From positions 310,001 through 374,000 of the forward strand of contig NZ_JAQOSQ010000002.1 in assembly GCF_030068455.1 (NCBI RefSeq): a stretch of 64,000 nucleotides of DNA, given 5' to 3'. Below are positions 28,686 to 36,926 of the stretch, piece by piece. Under the pieces are notes generated by a model, which was given only the letters and a program-made list of their open reading frames with translations, had not been told where the DNA came from and searched no databases. The first letter of the stretch is position 1; every line of letters starts with the position of its first letter. The DNA is from Roseofilum casamattae BLCC-M143 (GTDB lineage Bacteria; Cyanobacteriota; Cyanobacteriia; Cyanobacteriales; Desertifilaceae). A program made the translations under genes and the position numbers.

Positions 28686-30845
28686 ATGTCAGTATTCATG
28701 CACCACTCAATGTCTCGATCGCATCCAAGTCCATCCATCCAAATTATCCATCAAGACTCTCCATATTTCCAAGAAGTTAACAAATTGGGAGATGAAAATA
28801 AGAAGACTTTAGGGTTTACTAATTACTCCACATTTAAACGGTATGCAGAAAACCCTGGAATTATTGTGGCACTGGTAGATCGGGATTTAGCGGGTTATTT
28901 AATGTGGAGTATCAACTCTAAAACAAAATATGCTAGATTGTGGCATCTTTGTATCAAACCAGAATATCGAGGACAAAAAATAACCAAGCCCCTAAACAAT
29001 AAATTAATTGAGTTGACAAGAGATAAATTCCGTGGAATTAACTTAGAGTGCAAACCAAGCTATGGTATTGATGAAATGTGGATAAAATTAGGTTATGTTC
29101 CTATCCACGAAAAAGATGCCAAAACACCTGGTGAAATCCTAAAAATATGGTCAATTGAATTTATTCATCCAGGCTATTCATCTATTTTTTCTACTGATGT
29201 TAGTTCAGACTACTTACAGCTAAAATCAGCTATTGATGCCGAGAGCTTGCATAAATTCATGGAAGATGAAAAATCTCAGAATAATCCCAGTTCATCTCTG
29301 ACTTGGTTGCGTTCCTATTTAGGTGTGTGCATTACGGATGAAATTTTTAATGAAATCGATAATTTTCATTCAGATTCAGACAAAAAAAACTTGCGTGAAA
29401 TAGCTAAATGTCATTTTTCTAGACAGGTTTCAGATCCAAGTATTTTTGATGAGTACATGGATAAAATCATTTCGGCGATCGACAAAAATAATTTTTATTT
29501 AGAACGGACTAGTGTTAGGTATTTGGCAAGATGTGCTGCATCAGATATTCCTTATTTTATAACATATAAAGAAGATATACTGAAAATTTCTGATTTTTTG
29601 TATGTCCACTTTGGCGTGCGTTCGATGTCTCTTGAAAATATCATACAATTACGAGATGAAATCATCGGTCAACTTGATTATCAACCTTTGAGATTAACCA
29701 ATAACATTCTTGAAAAGCGTAGCTTAGATTATTTTCAACTGGATAATTTGCTTGAGAACATAAAGTTTGGAGAATTCGATGAAAACCGCAATCAAATGCT
29801 GATCCAGTTAAGATCGTATATCAGTCAAAAAGAAAAGTTCACAAGCACTGTCTTAGTTTATGATAGTAAACCCTATATTTGTATTGTTTACGATCGGTCA
29901 AAGCCCAATAGAATAGAAATCCCTTTTCTGAGATGCTTAAATTTATCATCTATATCATATACATTAATGAATCATGTGGTTGATGATTTGATAAAAAAAG
30001 CAATTTCTGAAAGAAGAGACTTTTTATATGTCATAGATCCCGACCTCGGAGACTTAGAATCAAGGGCATTAAAAAATCAATATTTTATACAAGAACCACA
30101 TAGACAAAAATGGATTAAGTATTCGCCATTATTAACATTGACAAGCCAACAAGCTGCCGACCAATTACAATTAGCATCCCAAGAAATCACAGAATATGCC
30201 TCCGTAAGTCAAATTCTAGTGTCACTCCTTAATTCTAATAAATTTAGTTCTGATATATTGGCGGCAATTGACATTGAGAGATTACTTTGGCCGTTAAAAG
30301 TAAGCAATTCAAGCCTACCGAATTTTATTGTTCCAATAAAGCCAGAAGCTGCGAAAGAATTATTCGATTACAAGTTAGCCAAACAAACTCTATTTGGAGT
30401 TCAGAAAGATAGCCTTTTTCTTAGTGTTGAATCAGTATATTACAAGAGTCTTTTTGTCCCTCGTAGGTTAAAGCACTCTCCAGCACGTATATTATGGTAT
30501 GTAAGTCAATCGAAAGATAAATTTTATTTAGATTTAAGTAGCATTCGAGCCTGTTCTCAAGTTGATGATGTTATAATAGATTCACCAGAAGAGCTTCACA
30601 AGCGCTTTCAACATTTAGGATTTTATGAACTTCCACAAATTCAAGCTTGTGCTACAAAGAAGAAAAACAATAAAGTTATGGCGATTAAATTTAGTCATAC
30701 AGAATTGTTTGATAATCCGATAAAGTTAGATGCTATACGTGAATACTTAGAAAACCCTAAACTTACCATACAATCTGCTACAGAAATATCTCAAGATCAG
30801 TTCATTAATTTTTATAATCTAGGATTCCAATCAAAATCGAAATGA
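28686..30845 (+). CDS. GNAT - PIN-like - PUA-like multidomain protein
   Basis: A 719-residue protein. Residues about 18-160 form a GNAT acetyltransferase domain with the acetyl-CoA loop in LCIKPEYRGQKITKPLNN. Residues about 178-305 look like a PIN nuclease domain: an early acidic strand (AIDAESLHKF, Asp184), a middle acidic helix (ITDEIFNEID) and the late motif ASDIPYFITYKEDILK. Residues about 380-478 again resemble a GNAT-like fold. The C-terminus (about 545-712) has a PUA/ASCH-like pattern (ELFDYKLAKQTLFG, SPARILWYVSQSKDKFYL). It is AT-rich, lacks HIP1, and overlaps the next gene by ATGA. The PIN and PUA assignments are by eye; acetylated or cleaved targets are unknown. It may act on tRNA or other nucleic acid. 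Confidence 0.6.
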   Translation: MSVFMHHSMSRSHPSPSIQIIHQDSPYFQEVNKLGDENKKTLGFTNYSTFKRYAENPGIIVALVDRDLAGYLMWSINSKTKYARLWHLCIKPEYRGQKITKPLNNKLIELTRDKFRGINLECKPSYGIDEMWIKLGYVPIHEKDAKTPGEILKIWSIEFIHPGYSSIFSTDVSSDYLQLKSAIDAESLHKFMEDEKSQNNPSSSLTWLRSYLGVCITDEIFNEIDNFHSDSDKKNLREIAKCHFSRQVSDPSIFDEYMDKIISAIDKNNFYLERTSVRYLARCAASDIPYFITYKEDILKISDFLYVHFGVRSMSLENIIQLRDEIIGQLDYQPLRLTNNILEKRSLDYFQLDNLLENIKFGEFDENRNQMLIQLRSYISQKEKFTSTVLVYDSKPYICIVYDRSKPNRIEIPFLRCLNLSSISYTLMNHVVDDLIKKAISERRDFLYVIDPDLGDLESRALKNQYFIQEPHRQKWIKYSPLLTLTSQQAADQLQLASQEITEYASVSQILVSLLNSNKFSSDILAAIDIERLLWPLKVSNSSLPNFIVPIKPEAAKELFDYKLAKQTLFGVQKDSLFLSVESVYYKSLFVPRRLKHSPARILWYVSQSKDKFYLDLSSIRACSQVDDVIIDSPEELHKRFQHLGFYELPQIQACATKKKNNKVMAIKFSHTELFDNPIKLDAIREYLENPKLTIQSATEISQDQFINFYNLGFQSKSK

Positions 30846-31330
30846 AACAAGAATACCCTAAAGTTCTTCTGTTATCTATAAAGCCTCAATATGTCCAGAA
30901 AATTTTAGATGGACAAAAAAACATAGAACTTCGCAAAACCAGACCCAAGCTTAAAAAAGGCGACTTTATCTTAGTATATGAATCATCTCCAACTAAGTGC
31001 TTGAGAGGGTGGTTTAAAGTTCAAAGTATTTCTTGCAAAGATCCTCAAAAATTATGGCATAAAGTGCAAGATAATGTAGGGATAACCAAAGCAGAATTTG
31101 ATGACTATTATAAGAAATCTAAAGTTGCTGTTGCTATTGCTATGAAATCAGTTTACTCAACTAAGCTTTCCCTACAAGAAGTTCGTGAAACATGGGAAAG
31201 TTTTAAGCCACCTCAAAACTTTTATTATTTAAAAAAAGAGGAAATTATATTAGCTGAAAAAATTATTGGATTTGATATTATTGACAAAAGTGCTAATTTG
31301 CAATTGACTATACCTAGTGTCAAACATTAA
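30842..31330 (+). CDS. ASCH/PUA-like domain protein
   Basis: A 162-residue single-domain protein of the ASCH/PUA-like superfamily, whose members bind RNA or modified bases. The hallmark N-terminal pattern is LSIKPQYVQKILDGQK followed by IELRKTRP, KKGDFILVYESSPTKCLRG and a later helix VRETWESFKPPQNFYYLKK. It starts within the stop of the GNAT-PIN gene (ATGA overlap at 30842-30845), so synthesis is coupled. An Mrr-type nuclease gene starts six bases after its stop. The ligand is unknown. Confidence 0.75.
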   Translation: MKQEYPKVLLLSIKPQYVQKILDGQKNIELRKTRPKLKKGDFILVYESSPTKCLRGWFKVQSISCKDPQKLWHKVQDNVGITKAEFDDYYKKSKVAVAIAMKSVYSTKLSLQEVRETWESFKPPQNFYYLKKEEIILAEKIIGFDIIDKSANLQLTIPSVKH

Positions 31331-31336
31331 TATAAC

Positions 31337-32269
31337 ATGACCATTCCTAATTTTCAAAGAATTCTCTTACCCTTATTGCAGCTTGCGGGCGATCGACAAC
31401 TCCATTCAATTCAAGAAGCTATCCAGCACCTTGTTAATATTTTTCAACTTACAGATGAAGAGCGCAAAGAATTACTTCCTAGTGGAAAACAAGCTATTTT
31501 TGATAATCGAGTTGGTTGGGCCAGGACTTATCTGAAAAAAGCTGGATTATTAGAATCTCCAGCGCGGTCATTTTTTCAAATTACCACTCGAGGCTTGGAC
31601 TTACTCAAAACGAATCCCAGTGAAATCAATATAGCTCTACTAAAAAAGTATCCAGAATTTATAGAATTTAAAACAGGTAATTCTTCAAAAGAAAATTATT
31701 CTTATGCTCATGATTTTGTATCTGAAGCAGAACTGAATAACTCTAGTCAGCAAACTCCTCAAGAAATTTTGGAATATTCATATCAAGAGCTGCGCAGTTC
31801 CTTAGCTCAAGAACTTTTAGAGAAAGTCAAATCTTGCTCGCCATCTTTTTTTGAGTATCTCGTCGTTGAACTGTTAGTAAAAATGGGATATGGCGGCTCG
31901 ATGAAGGAGGCTGGGAGAGCAATGGGTAAAACTGGGGATGAAGGCATTGATGGTATGATTAAAGAAGATCGTCTAGGATTAGATCGAATTTATATTCAAG
32001 CCAAACGTTGGCAGGATTCAGTTGGTAGACCAGAAATTCAGAAATTTGTCGGCGCTTTAGCGGGTCAAGGGGCTAATAAAGGCATTTTTATTACCACCTC
32101 TAAATTTACGCAACAAGCTAAAACCTATTCTCCCAAAAATGACACGAAAGTGGTTTTAATTGATGGAGCAGAGTTAGCTGAGTATATGATTGATTTTGAC
32201 TTAGGAGTATCTACGGTCTCAGAATATAAGCTAAAAAAAATAGATACGGATTATTTTGAAGCCGATTAG
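31337..32269 (+). CDS. Mrr-family restriction endonuclease
   Basis: A 310-residue type IV restriction-like protein. The N-terminal winged-helix domain (Mrr_N, residues about 5-100) includes VGWARTYLKKAGLLESP and FFQITTRGLDLL. The C-terminal PD-(D/E)XK catalytic domain (about 160-290) has FFEYLVVELLVKMGY (Glu174), then GDEGIDGMI (Asp205) and IYIQAKRW (Gln221-Ala-Lys223), the standard Mrr active site. Mrr enzymes cut modified or foreign DNA. No methyltransferase gene accompanies it. It is the last gene of the AT-rich island and is followed by a hairpin at 32303-32327. Confidence 0.92.
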   Translation: MTIPNFQRILLPLLQLAGDRQLHSIQEAIQHLVNIFQLTDEERKELLPSGKQAIFDNRVGWARTYLKKAGLLESPARSFFQITTRGLDLLKTNPSEINIALLKKYPEFIEFKTGNSSKENYSYAHDFVSEAELNNSSQQTPQEILEYSYQELRSSLAQELLEKVKSCSPSFFEYLVVELLVKMGYGGSMKEAGRAMGKTGDEGIDGMIKEDRLGLDRIYIQAKRWQDSVGRPEIQKFVGALAGQGANKGIFITTSKFTQQAKTYSPKNDTKVVLIDGAELAEYMIDFDLGVSTVSEYKLKKIDTDYFEAD

Positions 32270-32302
32270 CGCACAGTCTACTTTGTAGCTGCCTTGTCAT
32301 CC

Positions 32303-32327
32303 CTGGAGGAAAAAGTTTTTCTTCCAG
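32303..32327. terminator. hairpin terminator at the end of the island
   Basis: CTGGAGGAAAAA (32303-32314) pairs with TTTTTCTTCCAG (32316-32327) with one G-T wobble. It lies 34 bases after the mrr-like stop. The T-rich half is inside the stem, so efficiency is uncertain. Confidence 0.4.
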
Positions 32328-32347
32328 AGGAATAGCGATCGCAATCT

Positions 32348-32539
32348 TCACTCATCCAACCCCCACAAAAAGTCGAGGTTGAGTTCAAACCCCACTAATA
32401 CATCTTCTCCAGAAAGAACCGTTGGTGCATCGAGGATTTCTACCAGTTGCTCCGGACGATACCCCTCTTCTGTCACTCTCCGGTTTCTAACCTCAGATTC
32501 ATGGTTGAAACGGACTCGATCGCAATTAAATCCCCGCAT
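32348..32539 (-). pseudogene. gene remnant, possibly the 3' end of a Uma2-type gene
   Basis: The last 43 codons read convincingly (RVTEEGYRPEQLVEILDAPT, then a tail ending NLDFLWGLDE) and resemble the C-terminal end of Uma2-family nucleases, where a similar hydrophobic strand ends in an LW pair. The N-terminal part overlaps the chlG end and is not coding. The string RVTEEGY and its DNA also occur twice at 60484-60665. I treat it as a decayed fragment. Confidence 0.35.
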
Positions 32540-33530
32540 GACCCAATGCCATAGCTGTAACCAACATGCCTAAGACGAGGAAGGGTTGCGCGCTCGCTTG
32601 ATATTTCACATCATTTTCCAAGGGATTGCGCAGAAAATACATATCTTGGAACGTAATTTGCGGAATAATAAACAAGAGCAAAATTGTGGCATAGAGGTTT
32701 TCGTGAATGCTAATTAGATAGCCCGCAACTCCGGCTTGAAACACATCGATCGCCAAGACGCAAATCCACGCCGCTGTCGTGACTCCAAACATCACCGGAA
32801 GCGACTTCAGACCCATTTGCCGATCGCCTTCAACGCTCTTAAAGTCGTTAACAATCGCAATTCCCAATCCGGATAAGCTATAGAACAATGTCAGAATTGC
32901 GATCGTCCAATTGAGTTCGCCAAACAACGCATGACCGGCCCACCAGGGAAACGCAATATAACTCGCTCCCAGGGCATAGTTACCCAACCAACCATTCTGT
33001 TTCAGCTTTAAAGGTGGCGCCGAATAGATATAGGAAATGTAGCTACCGAACACTGCAATTACTGTCAGATATTTCGCCTGGTGTCCGGCCCAAACATCCA
33101 ACCCGTAGGCTAAACCAATTCCCAAGAATAGTAAAACCCAAATTTGTGCCTCCACTTGTCCGAGAGAAATCGCTCCAGATGGAATTGGCCGATAGGGTTC
33201 GTTAATCGCGTCAATTTCGGCATCGTAGAAATCATTCATGGTTTGCGTATAGCCCACCATTAACGGACCCGATAACACCATGCATCCGACGGCCATGGCG
33301 ACATTTTCCACCGTCCAGGTAAAACCCCCAGACGAAACCGCTCCGCACAACACGCCCCAAATCAAAGGAATCCAAGTGATCGGTTTCATCAACTGGAGGC
33401 GAATCTTCCAGATATTGGTTTCCTGAGTTTCTGCGCCCTTCATTCCCAGCATTTGCCGAGTTTGAGCGCTGCTATTACGCCGGGGTCGTCCGGATGAGGT
33501 CGGTTTGGATGCGGTGTCGTCGTTGCTCAT
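32526..33530 (-). CDS. chlG: chlorophyll a synthase
   Basis: ChlG attaches the phytyl or geranylgeranyl chain to chlorophyllide a in the thylakoid membrane. The 334-residue UbiA-family prenyltransferase has about nine transmembrane segments. Two Asp-rich motifs are visible: NDFYDAEIDAINEPYRPIPS (residues about 107-126) and DFKSVEGDRQMGLKSLP. The N-terminal soluble stretch (about 45 residues, SSGRPRRNSSAQTRQMLG) is typical of cyanobacterial ChlG. It is followed upstream on the same strand by get3d and petP, giving a cluster linked to photosynthesis. Confidence 0.96.
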   Translation of the reverse strand: MSNDDTASKPTSSGRPRRNSSAQTRQMLGMKGAETQETNIWKIRLQLMKPITWIPLIWGVLCGAVSSGGFTWTVENVAMAVGCMVLSGPLMVGYTQTMNDFYDAEIDAINEPYRPIPSGAISLGQVEAQIWVLLFLGIGLAYGLDVWAGHQAKYLTVIAVFGSYISYIYSAPPLKLKQNGWLGNYALGASYIAFPWWAGHALFGELNWTIAILTLFYSLSGLGIAIVNDFKSVEGDRQMGLKSLPVMFGVTTAAWICVLAIDVFQAGVAGYLISIHENLYATILLLFIIPQITFQDMYFLRNPLENDVKYQASAQPFLVLGMLVTAMALGHAGI

Positions 33531-33574
33531 AGCCTGATGTTCCTAATTTAGGTTGCACTCCAATCGCTTCAATC

Positions 33575-34684
33575 TTAAAACGAAATTCTTAAATAACGAT
33601 CTTGGAACTTGGCACCTTTGACGGGTTTGCCGCTCAAAGGTGGCGGAAGCAGCAAGTTGCGGCGCTGGTCTCCAGCTTCAATGGTAATCTCGGGTCCGGA
33701 TTGAGTTAGTTTCACTTGTTTTTTCTCAAACCCCGGTAAAAATAAGCTCACGGTTTTTGCTGCCAGATCGATCTCCATGGGTTTGGGCGCTCGATTAGCT
33801 TGGGTAAAGTCCGGAAGGGCTGCTTGCACTGCCGATCGCGTTTTGCTCCCATCGAAGGGGATAACGCTTGCGCTCAAGGGGGTAAACTGCGATCGCACCT
33901 CTTCCGGAATGTCTGCCGTGCCAGTTGTCTGATTGAACAAAACACCCCCAACCGTGACTCCGACTTGTTGGGCGCTGCCCCACAAATATTGCGCTTTCGT
34001 CAGGGAGACCGGATCGGCTGTGGTGACTAAATACACGGCAACTTTGCTCGGATCGCTAATGGCGGCTTTGGCGAGATCGAGATTCGAGTTGGCTTCGTTG
34101 GTCGGAGCGGCGAAATTATCGCTCGACCAATCCACATTATTCAAGACAGCGCTACTCACCGGGCCGATGAAGGGAGACAGAGCGCGGGCAATATCCGAGT
34201 TGACGATCGCATTGCGGAAGCGGCGCACGTACCAGCTCATAATCTCTGGAGACCCCAGCGCTCTGAGAGTTTGGCGATCGCCATCTCCATCGTAGATAAT
34301 CGTGTCGTATTTGCCACTTTTCTCGTATTCTTGGATCGCGTACATGGCCAATGCCGCATCCATGCCCGGCAATAGCCCTAATTCTTGACCAAAAATCTCT
34401 TTAAAAAACGGCTGCTGTAAATATTTGGCCTCCAGCTCTTTTACATCTTCCCAACCCTTCTCTAAGAGAACTGTACTTTGCAGATTCAGGGCTTCGAGAT
34501 TGGGTTCGACTGCCATCGGCTCGCTGCCCACCTCTGTACCTAAAACGAAAGGGAGCGCCGCAGGAGGCTCATTCAGGACTAAGAGCACGCGCTTTCCACT
34601 GCCCGCCATTTGCTTTGCCGTTGCGATCGCCACGGTGGTTTTTCCCGTTCCACCTTTTCCTAAAAATGTCAGAATCAGAGCCAT
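33575..34684 (-). CDS. Get3/ArsA-family ATPase with C-terminal HSP20-like domain (Get3d type)
   Basis: A 369-residue P-loop ATPase with the deviant Walker A GKGGTGKTTVAIATAK at residue 10. The switch region carries IIYDGDGDRQTLRALG. From about residue 295 the chain is a small alpha-crystallin-like beta domain (KTVSLFLPGFEKKQVKL, ending RYLRISF), a combination known from the Get3d proteins of cyanobacteria and plastids. ArsA-type arsenite Cys residues are absent, so arsenite efflux is unlikely. Known Get3d proteins bind hydrophobic clients or cofactors, but the exact client is unsettled. It lies 44 bases upstream of chlG on the same strand and may be cotranscribed with it. Confidence 0.9.
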   Translation of the reverse strand: MALILTFLGKGGTGKTTVAIATAKQMAGSGKRVLLVLNEPPAALPFVLGTEVGSEPMAVEPNLEALNLQSTVLLEKGWEDVKELEAKYLQQPFFKEIFGQELGLLPGMDAALAMYAIQEYEKSGKYDTIIYDGDGDRQTLRALGSPEIMSWYVRRFRNAIVNSDIARALSPFIGPVSSAVLNNVDWSSDNFAAPTNEANSNLDLAKAAISDPSKVAVYLVTTADPVSLTKAQYLWGSAQQVGVTVGGVLFNQTTGTADIPEEVRSQFTPLSASVIPFDGSKTRSAVQAALPDFTQANRAPKPMEIDLAAKTVSLFLPGFEKKQVKLTQSGPEITIEAGDQRRNLLLPPPLSGKPVKGAKFQDRYLRISF

Positions 34685-34821
34685 GCTGTGTTGTCTTAAA
34701 ATTTGCCTGGGTTATCTTCGTCGATGGGGGGTTCTCGGCTTCAGCCCGACTACAGTGACCGGTGGAACTCCAGCGGTCACCGCCATCGGTGGCAACCATG
34801 GGTCGAGAATCATCGAGCGCT

Positions 34822-35019
34822 TTAGAGAGCGACCAATTCTTCCTCAAAGAACCAGGTGGAAAACTGACCGTTAAAGTCAACCACAAAACCAACCCCCGAT
34901 CCATCAACCATTTTATAGTCGGAGATCGTTCCGACTGGATTTTGTTTGATTTTAGCGACCAGGTTAGCGGGGATGCGATCGATTAAACCCTTTACTTTTA
35001 CCTTCTGACCAATATCCAT
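34822..35019 (-). CDS. petP: cytochrome b6f complex subunit PetP
   Basis: A 65-residue small soluble protein of the DUF2862/PetP family, with an SH3-like beta-barrel. It matches the family closely: MDIGQKVKVKGLIDRIPANL, then VGTISDYKMVDGSGVGFVVD and the Trp-Phe-Phe-Glu end (FSTWFFEEELVAL). PetP binds the cytoplasmic side of cytochrome b6f and affects linear electron flow. It sits upstream of get3d on the same strand with a 137-base gap that carries a 7-bp hairpin (GTGACCG at 34755-34761 with CGGTCAC at 34774-34780). Confidence 0.93.
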   Translation of the reverse strand: MDIGQKVKVKGLIDRIPANLVAKIKQNPVGTISDYKMVDGSGVGFVVDFNGQFSTWFFEEELVAL

Positions 35020-35128
35020 TTATTCCATCTGTATATGATGTTCTCCAACTCCACAGTGTATAGCAACTAGGGGATCGTGGATAGGTGAATTGTCTGGATT
35101 TGGACAAACAAGTTGGGGTTGGCGATCG

Positions 35129-36004
35129 CTATCCGGCTCCTCTCGAGCAGGAGATGGAGGCTAAATTGAACAAATTTCCCGGAGTTCCATCGGACACCCA
35201 CCCGGAAACTGGAGATACAATTTCCACCCAAGACCGCCCATTTTGTTGCAGGCGACTCGTGGCAGATTTGAGTTGAACAATTGTATTTGGCGGTAAGGAA
35301 CGAATGGTTTCAGCGTCCTCGCTCGGCGCCGTGCGTACGTTCAATCCCTCATCGACTAAGTCAGTGACCCGACGGCATATACGAGCCGTTGTGTTGGATT
35401 CCGGTCGTCTTGGCGATTGCCGGTCTGATGAGGAAGTTGGAGGGGTAACGGAAGGGTCGCAGGGTTTTAGGTCAATTTCTCGGATAAATCCCTCGGTGGG
35501 TTCTAATACCGTTCGCCATGCCGGGGAAGCCACCTCAGTAGCAACTTTAACCGGATTATCAGCAAATAAACTGCGGAGTGGGTTACTGTCGCTCGAACGA
35601 GTACGATAAATCCAAGCCGCATTTGCAGTACATAGGGTGACGGTTTCTGGTGCCTCCGGCGCGCAAGGCTTGAGACTTCTTGTGGACACAAATCCCAAAA
35701 CTGGTTTGCTAATCGCAATCCACCCGTCGCCGCCATTCCCCGCTAAGATCACGTTTACCTCCGATTCGAGGGCTGCAATTTTATCAGAATCGTCGCTACG
35801 TCCGTTGTAGATCCAGGTGGATTCGCGAGTGGTTCGGCATTCTCCAATAATGTTGCGTCGGGAATTGCGTTGCGCAATAGAGGATTGGGCTAGCTCTTGA
35901 GGAGGTTGCCCTTGAGTATAAGCTGTCGCTCTGGGAAGTTGAGCGATCGCCAGTCCTAACACTGCTAAACCCGCGATCCCATAGTTCATCATCCTGTACT
36001 CCAT
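35129..36004 (-). CDS. exported SH3-repeat protein
   Basis: A 291-residue protein with a signal peptide (NYGIAGLAVLGLAIAQLPRA, cleavage near TAYTQ). Three bacterial SH3-like units follow: about 45-115 (TRESTWIYNGRSDDSDKIAA), about 120-190 (ANAAWIYRTRSSDSNPLRSL) and about 205-285 (GLNVRTAPSEDAETIRSLPP). Each carries paired Cys residues that may be disulfides. Such domains bind peptidoglycan or other surface ligands, and no catalytic domain is attached. The start may be either Met1 or the Met-Met pair at residue 5. It is divergent from the COP23 gene. Confidence 0.8.
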   Translation of the reverse strand: MEYRMMNYGIAGLAVLGLAIAQLPRATAYTQGQPPQELAQSSIAQRNSRRNIIGECRTTRESTWIYNGRSDDSDKIAALESEVNVILAGNGGDGWIAISKPVLGFVSTRSLKPCAPEAPETVTLCTANAAWIYRTRSSDSNPLRSLFADNPVKVATEVASPAWRTVLEPTEGFIREIDLKPCDPSVTPPTSSSDRQSPRRPESNTTARICRRVTDLVDEGLNVRTAPSEDAETIRSLPPNTIVQLKSATSRLQQNGRSWVEIVSPVSGWVSDGTPGNLFNLASISCSRGAG

Positions 36005-36308
36005 CAGTCTTTCAACGCTTGCTACTGTGCTTATCCATTATGATTAATGGTTCATGACTATAGGTATACCACTAACACTGGAGAGACGTTGCCTCGAGAG
36101 CGAACCAGCACGTTATTTATATCACCACCGATCGTTATATTTTCTTAACTAATTCTTCGGTCATAAATTAAATATTACGTCTGTCAAAGCTTCATAGCAT
36201 ACTATTTTTTTCCGGAGTTAGAGATGGTAAAGTGGAACATGAACCAAAATGGTTAATCATCCATCTTTGTGTTGTTTCTATCACGCTCAAGTTATTCTTA
36301 ATGCTACA
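36005..36308. other. 304-base divergent promoter region
   Basis: It lies between the SH3-repeat gene (-) and the COP23 gene (+) and must hold both promoters. It is AT-rich around 36118-36175. I see no convincing operator, hairpin or small gene. Confidence 0.5.
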
Positions 36309-36821
36309 ATGAAACTCAAGTCTATAGTTAGTGCCCTGGTTTTGTCCTTATTAGCTGTAGGAGCAACGGCCCAAATCAAAAGCGAGAAAAGTCAAACCTT
36401 TGCCTGTGGTGTATCTCGCGATGGCATTCCCACAACCGTTGCTCAAGTTCCGCGAGGAAATGTACCGATTATTCGTTGGGTATCTGAATACTTTACTCCC
36501 ATAGGTTACGATCCGCAAACTCGTTGTCGGCAAGTCTCGAATCGCTTGCAGCGCTATCAAGACCAAGGAATAGCTAATTTTATTACCACCGGAATTCAAG
36601 ACGGGCTAGATGTGATTTGTGTTTCTAGCGTTCTCGGCGGTCCCTGCACGGGTTTGCTCTTTACTCTCAAGCCTGGGGAAAGTGCCAGTCGAGTCATCCA
36701 GGAATTGTTTGATGTGGGTCAATACGGCTTAAATCCCCTCTTACAAGATTCTCAGAGCGATCGCGTATATATCGATTTAGGTCAACTTGTCAATGCTGGA
36801 GATATCGAACCCGCGTTGTAA
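36309..36821 (+). CDS. COP23-family exported protein
   Basis: The 170-residue protein (from ATG 36309) has a signal peptide (MKLKSIVSALVLSLLAVGAT, cleavage near AQI). The mature domain fits the COP23 family: the N-terminal strand with FACGVSRDGIPTTVAQ, PIIRWVSEYF, CRQVSNRLQRYQDQG and then GLDVICVSSVLGGPCTGLLF. Cys residues are positioned for disulfides. COP23 was described as a circadian-oscillating membrane-associated protein in cyanobacteria, with unknown biochemistry. I rejected the longer start at 36249 because its 20 extra residues would precede the signal peptide. Confidence 0.85.
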   Translation: MKLKSIVSALVLSLLAVGATAQIKSEKSQTFACGVSRDGIPTTVAQVPRGNVPIIRWVSEYFTPIGYDPQTRCRQVSNRLQRYQDQGIANFITTGIQDGLDVICVSSVLGGPCTGLLFTLKPGESASRVIQELFDVGQYGLNPLLQDSQSDRVYIDLGQLVNAGDIEPAL

Positions 36822-36926
36822 GCTACATCCAGGTTTGGAGAGAACTCCATAGTTTGTGCGAGCCAAATTTTTGCTGCTCGCCAACTCGAGTTAAAATAGC
36901 GATCGCACCCAATTCCCCCTCGAAAC

